Source: Alphaproteobacteria bacterium (lineage in GTDB: Bacteria; Pseudomonadota; Alphaproteobacteria; Elsterales; Elsteraceae). From it: a stretch of 10,514 bases of DNA. The position numbers and the translations under genes are program-made. The notes below the pieces were generated by a model. That model worked only from the letters and a program-made list of their open reading frames with translations, made no database searches and was not told where the DNA came from. The DNA is taken from contig JAAFHH010000075.1 of NCBI GenBank assembly GCA_013297545.1, positions 1 through 10,514 on the forward strand. The letters run 5' to 3'. This document shows, piece after piece, positions 4,821 through 10,514 of this stretch. Numbering within the stretch: position 1 is the stretch's first letter; each line of letters opens with the position of its first letter.

Positions 4821-6458
4821 ATGGACACGGTCCACGCAGCCGTCGCCGATCCGCGCGACGTGCTGGGCGTGCTGCTCGCCTGCCGGGCCCGCGAGCTGAC
4901 AGCGATCCGCGCCCTGGTCGAGCCCTACCGGCGCGAAGCATTTGAAGATCCGCGCTGCAGCACGCCGATCACCACCTGGCCCGACTACCTCGCCACCGTG
5001 ATCAGCAGCTGGGTCGCCGAAAGTTCCGGCACTGGCAGCGCGCTTGATCTCGCTCGCATCGCCGTCACCCGGCTCGGCGGTCGGGTCGCAGATGACGTGC
5101 CGCTGGAGCGGCTGGATGCGGCGTTGCTGGCCATTCCGGATGCCAGCGACGAGCCGCTGGTGGTGCTGGCCCGCCACATCGCCCGGGTCCGCCGGCGCAA
5201 GACCTGGCCCTACCGCCTGCTGCAGCGCCTGCTGCCGAAGCCGAAAGCCGCGCCGAAGCCGGTTGTCGAACCCCCAACTCCGGTGCTGCCCGCACCCGCG
5301 CTGCTGCCCACCCCAGAGATCCTGGAGCCAGCCGAGGCCACCCCCATGGACGCGGGTGTGGGTTCGCGCATCGGCGGCTGGCTGAAGCGCCAGATCGGTG
5401 TCGAACCCGGGGTCGACTGGTCGCGCCAGATCGGCGATTGGCTGAAGAGTGCAGTGGACGCCATCCCGCTCGCCCCCTGGACTGGCGCGGTCGCGGCCGA
5501 ACGCGCCAAGCTCGGCCAAGTGCGCTTGCTGCTGCTGGGTGGCACCACGGCCGAGCGCGGTCACCTGGCCGACGCTGCGTTTGGTGAGCGCTACGCCGGC
5601 TCCGGCGAGGCGGGCTTGCTCTTGCAGCCGAACCCCGCCGGGGAAAGCGATCTCCTGCGCTTGCTGAGCGGGCCTGCCGGCGCGTGGGCGGGCGATCACG
5701 CGCCCCACCTCGCCTGGGTGCTGCTGGAAGAGGGTACCCCCCTGCCAGCCCGCCTGGCGGCGGCCGGCGTGCCCTGGATCGGGGTGGTGATGGCGGCCGA
5801 CGCGGGCGACGCGCGCCTGGCACTGTGGTCGACCCGCCTGCCCGGTGCCACCATCCTGCCCGTGCGCGCGGAGCCGCGCGTGGTCGAAGGCATCACCTTC
5901 GCGCCCCAGGGCCTGGACGCGCTGATCGACGCGACCGACCGGGTGCTGCCGGACGGCGTGCGGGCAGCGTTCGATGCGGTCCAGCGGGTCGACTTGGCGC
6001 GCCGCACCACCCGCGCGCTGGCTGCCGTGCGCAACCTCGCGCTGACGGCCGGCGGTTCCGGCGCGCTGCCGATCCCGCTGGCGGATGTCGCCGGGGTGTT
6101 CGCGGTGCAAGTCCGCATGGTGATCGCCGCCAGCCTCGCCATGGGCGTAGCCCTCGAGCAATCGAGCCTGCGCCCGCTTGCGGTAGCGATGATCGGTGCG
6201 CTGGCATCGACCGCCGCCGGCCGGTTTGTCGCGAGCCAAGTGCTGAAGCTCGCCCCCGGCCTCGGCTCGATCGTGGGCGGTGCGATCAGCGGCACGGTGG
6301 CAGCAGCCACCACCTACGCGCTCGGCCACGCCTATGTGGAGTATCTGCGCCGCTTCCACGCCGCCGAAGGCCGCATGCCGGGAGCCGCCGAAATCGCCCA
6401 GGGCTTCCAGCGCTTCTGGGCGGAATGGGGCCACAAGGAAGAACCCCCGCCACCTTAG
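4821..6458 (+). CDS. DUF697 membrane protein with a degenerate GTPase-like domain
   Basis: A 545-residue protein in four visible parts. Residues 1-135 are mostly helical and unrecognised. Residues 139-175 form a proline/alanine-rich linker. Residues 182-390 contain a GTPase-like region. Residues 395-510 match DUF697 (YcjF-like), with GALPIPLADVAG (414-425), hydrophobic helices about 430-470 and 482-505, and LKLAPGLGSIVGG (475-487). In GTPase-DUF697 fusions the P-loop is GxxxxGK(S/T); here the equivalent position reads GGTTAERGHL (240-249), lacking the Gly-Lys-Ser/Thr. No DxxG or (N/T)KxD motif is visible where expected (VVMAADAGD, 322-330). Nucleotide binding is therefore doubtful. A 20-residue repeat, IGGWLKR (184-190) and IGDWLKS (204-210), precedes the pseudo-G domain. 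The gene begins 3 bases after the acyltransferase stop without a strong Shine-Dalgarno, so translation is probably coupled. Function is unknown; context suggests an envelope role. Confidence 0.85.
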   Translation: MDTVHAAVADPRDVLGVLLACRARELTAIRALVEPYRREAFEDPRCSTPITTWPDYLATVISSWVAESSGTGSALDLARIAVTRLGGRVADDVPLERLDAALLAIPDASDEPLVVLARHIARVRRRKTWPYRLLQRLLPKPKAAPKPVVEPPTPVLPAPALLPTPEILEPAEATPMDAGVGSRIGGWLKRQIGVEPGVDWSRQIGDWLKSAVDAIPLAPWTGAVAAERAKLGQVRLLLLGGTTAERGHLADAAFGERYAGSGEAGLLLQPNPAGESDLLRLLSGPAGAWAGDHAPHLAWVLLEEGTPLPARLAAAGVPWIGVVMAADAGDARLALWSTRLPGATILPVRAEPRVVEGITFAPQGLDALIDATDRVLPDGVRAAFDAVQRVDLARRTTRALAAVRNLALTAGGSGALPIPLADVAGVFAVQVRMVIAASLAMGVALEQSSLRPLAVAMIGALASTAAGRFVASQVLKLAPGLGSIVGGAISGTVAAATTYALGHAYVEYLRRFHAAEGRMPGAAEIAQGFQRFWAEWGHKEEPPPP

Positions 6459-6463
6459 AGCCT

Positions 6464-9400
6464 CTACCGCGCGCGCTGGGTGATCCGCCCTTCAGTCTGA
6501 CGGGCAAACCAGCGCGGCCGGTATTGATCCATCACCTGGGCACCCGGCAGTTCGAAGCTGCCCGGCGTGACGACGCGCACCACGAAGGCGAGCTTGGCCA
6601 TGCCGGTTGCTGGCACGGTGACGGCAGCGGCATAGCGATCATCGCGCGCTTCTTGGATCGCGGGCTCCGACAGCTTGCCGACGAAGCCGAAGGGTTCGGT
6701 GCGCTCACCCGACAACCGCGCGTTCTCAATCTCCCAGCCCGCCGGCAGCGGGTGGACGACCAGCGCGTCGTGCACCGTGCCGACGGTGCTTTCGACCTCG
6801 ATCACCATGACGATCCGGTCGCCTTGGCGCAGGGTGTCGAGGTTCGCGGCCTGGCCCTGCAGGTTGAAGAAAAAGCGCCGCACCCGCATGCCGTTGGCCG
6901 CCGCCGGCTGGGCCGCGGTTGGCACACCGACCGAGCTGATGCCAACCCAAGCCCGCGTGGTGCCGGCATTGGCGACCGTGACGCCCTGGTTCAAGCGCTC
7001 GCCCGGCAGCGGCAGGGAGGCCGGCAGCGGCGAGGGCGGCGGGGCGCCATCGATCTGCAGGCTCGGCACCGGCTGGCCGCGCAGCGCGTTGGCGGCGAGC
7101 AGCAGCCAAGTCTGTTCTTGGGTCGAGGTGTTGCGGGCCGAGATTTCGCCAAGCGGCAAGCGATCGGCCAGCTCAGCCACGCGCTCCGGCATCAAGCCCG
7201 TCTCGCCCAACAGCGCGATGGTGGCGGCGAGATCGCGCACGGGCGAGCCGTAGTCGATCGCCCGCCACCACCAATTCGCCGGCTGCGGCGGGGTCACGAT
7301 TGCAATCGCGCGCTCAAAGGCCCGGCGCGCGCGCTCGGTATCGCCGAGCTTCCAGAGCGCCCAGCCGAGTTGAGCTTGGCCAAGCTGGGTCGTGATCCGC
7401 TCGCCAAACCCATCGTGCAGGTAGCGCACCATCGGCAGCCGCACGGCACCGGCGCGGGCGAGGGCTGCGATGGCGGCGACGCGCGGCTCCAGGCTTGCGC
7501 GGTCCGGCACTTCAGTCAGCATGGCGGAGGCGACCGCGCGCACCAGCGCTTGGTAGCCGTATTCGTTGATCGGCACGCCGGCGTCGCGGGCACGCGCCAG
7601 GAAGTCGAGCGCCATGGCACTCAGCCATTCCTGCCGCTCGCCCAAGGGCGACCACAGGCCGAACCAGCCATCGAATTGTTGGAGTTCGAACAAGCGTTGC
7701 GCCGAGAGCGCTGCCTGATCGAGCGCGTCTGCCGGCGCCAAGCCGGGCGCTGCGACCATCGGCAGGGCGCGGGCGATCACCTGTTCCAGGCAGCCATAGG
7801 CCCAATAGTCCAGCGCCCGCTGCAGCCCCGCCACGTCAATGCGCGGGTTGGCGCCCAAGCTGATCGACGCCTGGCCGGTGCCCGGGAAGAAGCGCTGCAG
7901 CAAGGTGCGATCCAATGCCACCCGCTCGCCGGGTGCGATCACCCGGCTGGTGAACACATGTTCTGGGGCGCGCGGTGAGCGGATCTGCAAGGACCAGTCC
8001 CGCGTGATGCTGAGCCCACCCGGGCCTTCGACCGTGAGATCAAAGCGCACGATGCCGGGCCCCGTTGCGGTGACGGCAATCGGGATCGAGCGCCGCTCGC
8101 CCCGGGCCAAGGTGGCAAGGGCCGGGCCTGGCGTCGCAACTGTCGCTGGACCCGTCGTGCGCACCTGCAGGCGGTAGTCCCCAGCCTCGCCGGCGACGTT
8201 GTGCAGGTTGAGCGCAAGCTCCGCCCGGTCACCGGGGGCCAAGAAGCGCGGGAAGTTGAGGTCGGCGACGACATCCTTGCGCACGACGACGTTCTGCGCC
8301 GCCGAGCCAAGCCGCGCCTCATCCCACGCGACCGCCATCACCCGCATCGAGCCGACGAAATCCGGCACATCAAGCGTGATGGTGGCGCGCCCCTGCGCGT
8401 CGAGCCGCACGGGACCGTGGAACAAGGACAGGATCTTGAACGGCACCACTTCGAGGCCAGCACCGAAATCACCACCGGCGCGCAGGCGGCCGGGCGTGCC
8501 ATCGGCCAAGGTGATCAGATTGGCGTACTGGTCGCGCATCCGAATACCGAGTGCCCGGCGCGCGAGGTAGTGGCGCAAGGGATCTGGGCTTTGGAAGGAG
8601 GTCAGGCGCAAAATCCCCTCATCCACCGCGGCCAAGGTGACATAGGCCTCAGACCCCGCCCCGGTCACCGTGATCGGCACCTCGAGCTGGCGCATCGGCT
8701 CGATGCGATCGGGTAGCGTGAGGGCGACACTGAGGCTGCGTTCGGCGGCACTGCGCGCGACCCAGACCACACCCACCGCGCGGGTCGGCTGCGGGCCGGT
8801 GCTGCCATCGCGTGGCCGCACCAGCGTGACGGTGACGTAGGCCCCCGGCCCCCAGCCAGCATCAACCGGGATCTCGACCTCCGCACTGCGGTTCTGCACC
8901 GTCACCATGCGGGTCGACCACACCCGGTCGGTCGCGACGGTCACCAGCGCTTCGCCATCGAAGGGGGCGGTGACGCGCACAGTCGCGGCCTCCCCCGCCC
9001 GGTAGCCATCCCGGTCGGTCGCGAGTTCGACAACGTCGGGGGTCGGTGCTTCTTCCAAGTTCCAGCGCCAGCCGGCGTGGAAGCGCAGCGAACTGATCGC
9101 ACCCGTGCTGGTATCCCGCACCTCCAGCCGGTAGCGACCCCAGCGCACGGGCTGGCGCAGCGTGAGCGGTTGGTCGGCCGCGACGCTCACCACCGCACCA
9201 GCGATGCGCACGCTGCGCAGCTGTTCACGCCAGGAGGTGTTGCGGTTGAACCACAGCCAATCAATGCGTTCTTCGAACCAGCTAACCTCTAGGCTGCGGG
9301 CAATCGGGGTGCCGTCGCTCGCCAGCGCCGCCACACTGATCGCGGCGGTGCTGTTGGCATCCACACTGCCGGACGTGAACTCTGGCTTGAGCGCGATCAA

Positions 9401-10514
9401 GCTTTCCTTGGTCGAAATGCTGAGCGGCAACCGGCCGCGCACCGGGCGCCCGCCCGGGTCGAGCACATCGACCTCCACCACACCGCGCAGCGGCAGGGAG
9501 ACGTCGGGCACGCGGGCCAGCGCCACCGCGATGCTGGTGCGCCCGTCAGCGTTGGTGGCCGGTGCTGTCAATTCGATGCGTTCGCCCGGAAAGCTCGCAC
9601 CATCCAGCCCGAAGCGCCAACCGCGCCACCGGGGGAAGGGTTCCGGATCGGCATCCAAAATCAAGCTCGCCCGGGTCTCAAGGCCTGAGCCCGGCGCGTC
9701 GTAGAGAAAGCGCGCACTTGCCTCCACCGTGATCGGACGACCAGGGGCGAGACGCGTCGCTGCCGAGGTGAGCTCGACCGCGATCTGTTCCGGCACGAAA
9801 TCTTGCACTTCGATCGTCTGCGCGCCGATTGGCGCTGCTGTGCGATCGACCAGCGCTTCCAAGCGCCACACCCCGCGCGAGGCGTTGGGGGGCAGCGTGA
9901 TCTCCAGCGGATGGCCGCCAAGGCCACGATCGGGTACCACCACTTCCTGGAACACCGTGCCGGTCGGCCGGCGCACGCGGATGGTCAGCGGCAGGTTGGC
10001 CGCTGCCCGCACTCCCTCATCGCGCACCAGGGTGGTGAGGTTGACCGTCTCCCCCGGCCGGTAGATGCCGCGATCGGTGTAGAGGAAGGCATCAAGCGGC
10101 CCTGGGTTCTGGCGCCCGCCAATCCCCCGGTCGGCGATATCGAGTGCGGTCGCATCCAGGCGCATGAAGCTGGTGTCGCCGTCGGCGGCGCGCAGCAGCA
10201 CAGCTGTGATCTGCTGGCCGCCACGACGCACTCCTACGGGGAGGCGCACGATGCCATCGGCATCAGTCGTCAGCGCCTCTGCGGTTTCGCGGTTGCGCGC
10301 CATCGGGGTGACCGTGACACCAGCCACCGGCTTCGCGGTTGCGATCGAACGCACTTGGATCAGCGTGCCGTCGCGGCCTTCGATGGTATTGACCGCAAGG
10401 TCGGTCACCAGCAGCCACTGGGTCGCACTGCGTCGGCCATCGGCCGTCTGACCCTCCGCTTTCGGGAAGGCGACCACGGCATAGAGTCCGGGCTTCAAGG
10501 TGCCAATCGCCCCG
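6464..10514 (-). CDS. Bacterial alpha-2-macroglobulin, thioester type (N-terminus outside window)
   Basis: The frame is open from the window edge (first complete codon 10511-10513) to a TAG at 6466-6464 and encodes 1349 residues. Bacterial alpha-2-macroglobulins usually run about 1600-1900 residues, so a few hundred N-terminal residues, including any signal peptide or lipobox, are missing. Numbering from the edge, TDRGIYRPGETV (146-157) marks the A2M_N domain, YRAGEAATVRV near 504 the bait-region domain, and FKILSLFHGPVRL near 690 the A2M domain. YGCLEQ contains the thioester CLEQ (residues 908-911, bases 7781-7792), as in E. coli YfhM and unlike YfaS. The protein is a periplasmic or inner-membrane-anchored protease trap: bait cleavage exposes the thioester, which links to the attacking protease. 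The usual partner pbpC is not downstream, since the next gene is convergent and only 5 bases away. The TTG at 10498 is an internal leucine, not the start. Confidence 0.95.
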   Translation of the reverse strand, partial: GAIGTLKPGLYAVVAFPKAEGQTADGRRSATQWLLVTDLAVNTIEGRDGTLIQVRSIATAKPVAGVTVTPMARNRETAEALTTDADGIVRLPVGVRRGGQQITAVLLRAADGDTSFMRLDATALDIADRGIGGRQNPGPLDAFLYTDRGIYRPGETVNLTTLVRDEGVRAAANLPLTIRVRRPTGTVFQEVVVPDRGLGGHPLEITLPPNASRGVWRLEALVDRTAAPIGAQTIEVQDFVPEQIAVELTSAATRLAPGRPITVEASARFLYDAPGSGLETRASLILDADPEPFPRWRGWRFGLDGASFPGERIELTAPATNADGRTSIAVALARVPDVSLPLRGVVEVDVLDPGGRPVRGRLPLSISTKESLIALKPEFTSGSVDANSTAAISVAALASDGTPIARSLEVSWFEERIDWLWFNRNTSWREQLRSVRIAGAVVSVAADQPLTLRQPVRWGRYRLEVRDTSTGAISSLRFHAGWRWNLEEAPTPDVVELATDRDGYRAGEAATVRVTAPFDGEALVTVATDRVWSTRMVTVQNRSAEVEIPVDAGWGPGAYVTVTLVRPRDGSTGPQPTRAVGVVWVARSAAERSLSVALTLPDRIEPMRQLEVPITVTGAGSEAYVTLAAVDEGILRLTSFQSPDPLRHYLARRALGIRMRDQYANLITLADGTPGRLRAGGDFGAGLEVVPFKILSLFHGPVRLDAQGRATITLDVPDFVGSMRVMAVAWDEARLGSAAQNVVVRKDVVADLNFPRFLAPGDRAELALNLHNVAGEAGDYRLQVRTTGPATVATPGPALATLARGERRSIPIAVTATGPGIVRFDLTVEGPGGLSITRDWSLQIRSPRAPEHVFTSRVIAPGERVALDRTLLQRFFPGTGQASISLGANPRIDVAGLQRALDYWAYGCLEQVIARALPMVAAPGLAPADALDQAALSAQRLFELQQFDGWFGLWSPLGERQEWLSAMALDFLARARDAGVPINEYGYQALVRAVASAMLTEVPDRASLEPRVAAIAALARAGAVRLPMVRYLHDGFGERITTQLGQAQLGWALWKLGDTERARRAFERAIAIVTPPQPANWWWRAIDYGSPVRDLAATIALLGETGLMPERVAELADRLPLGEISARNTSTQEQTWLLLAANALRGQPVPSLQIDGAPPPSPLPASLPLPGERLNQGVTVANAGTTRAWVGISSVGVPTAAQPAAANGMRVRRFFFNLQGQAANLDTLRQGDRIVMVIEVESTVGTVHDALVVHPLPAGWEIENARLSGERTEPFGFVGKLSEPAIQEARDDRYAAAVTVPATGMAKLAFVVRVVTPGSFELPGAQVMDQYRPRWFARQTEGRITQRAR
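7781..7792 (-). other. Thioester motif CLEQ of the alpha-2-macroglobulin
   Basis: Read on the minus strand, TGC-CTG-GAA-CAG encodes CLEQ in the context YWAYGCLEQVIARALPM. The Cys and Gln side chains form the internal thioester in active A2Ms. The downstream helical region (DALDQAALSAQRLFELQQ, then DGWFGLW) is the thioester domain. Its intactness argues that the protein is a working covalent protease trap. Confidence 0.93.

Noticed and set aside
3759..6434. Long minus-strand open frame of 891 codons
   Set aside because: It lies antisense to lpxK's end, the LpxL-family gene and the DUF697 gene, all of which have clear family motifs. Its peptide is rich in Arg, Gly, His and Gln without motifs, as expected for a shadow frame in GC-rich DNA.
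5684..7978. Long plus-strand open frame of 764 codons crossing the convergent junction
   Set aside because: It overlaps the DUF697 gene in another frame and runs antisense to the alpha-2-macroglobulin. The peptide is Arg/Gly/Ala-rich with no recognisable domain.
8201..8716. Plus-strand ORFs inside the alpha-2-macroglobulin region
   Set aside because: They are antisense shadows of a protein with clear A2M domains and have no domain signal of their own.
10496..10498. TTG as the start of the alpha-2-macroglobulin
   Set aside because: The frame stays open upstream to the window edge (GAIGT precedes LKPGLYAVV), and the segment is mid-protein for this family, so the TTG is an internal leucine.

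Overview
This is GC-rich DNA with a strong G/C bias at third codon positions. The gene content (a PlcP-type phosphoesterase next to a GT4 glycosyltransferase, then a DUF374 acyltransferase, LpxK and an LpxL-family acyltransferase) points to a Gram-negative alphaproteobacterium, possibly of the Rhodospirillales type. That placement rests on family resemblance and gene order read by eye, not on a search.

Layout: (1) 2-124 is the 3' end of an unidentified plus-strand gene. (2) 125-439 is a 315-base intergenic stretch holding a weak candidate promoter, a tandem heptamer, a perfect 7-bp inverted repeat and a good Shine-Dalgarno. (3) 440-6458 carries six plus-strand genes packed like one operon: a PlcP-like metallophosphoesterase, a GT4 glycosyltransferase, a DUF374 acyltransferase, lpxK, an LpxL/HtrB-family acyltransferase and a DUF697 membrane protein. 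Junctions are ATGA or GTGA stop/start overlaps (1243, 2989, 3945), a 3-base gap (4818-4820) and one 37-base gap (2275-2311) that contains an inverted repeat. (4) 6464-10514, on the minus strand, is the C-terminal ~1350 codons of a thioester-containing bacterial alpha-2-macroglobulin whose 5' end lies beyond the window. It converges on the operon with only 5 bases between the two stop codons.

How the genes may work together: the operon appears to be about envelope lipids. In characterised alphaproteobacterial relatives, PlcP cleaves phospholipids to diacylglycerol and an Agt-type GT4 enzyme glycosylates that diacylglycerol, replacing phospholipid with glycolipid when phosphate is scarce. Here that pair is followed by lipid A genes (4'-kinase and secondary acyltransferase) and a DUF374 acyltransferase. 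waaA (Kdo transferase), which I expect between DUF374 and lpxK in many alphaproteobacteria, is absent. The last gene has a region placed like a GTPase domain before DUF697, but its P-loop and base-recognition motifs are not recognisable, so it looks like a pseudo-GTPase. The alpha-2-macroglobulin is an envelope defence protein, a protease trap, and is transcribed separately.

I saw no tRNA, rRNA, CRISPR array, insertion sequence or integrase. Much of the window is ordinary envelope biology. The most interesting points are the junction of lipid remodelling with lipid A genes and the degenerate GTPase-DUF697 protein.
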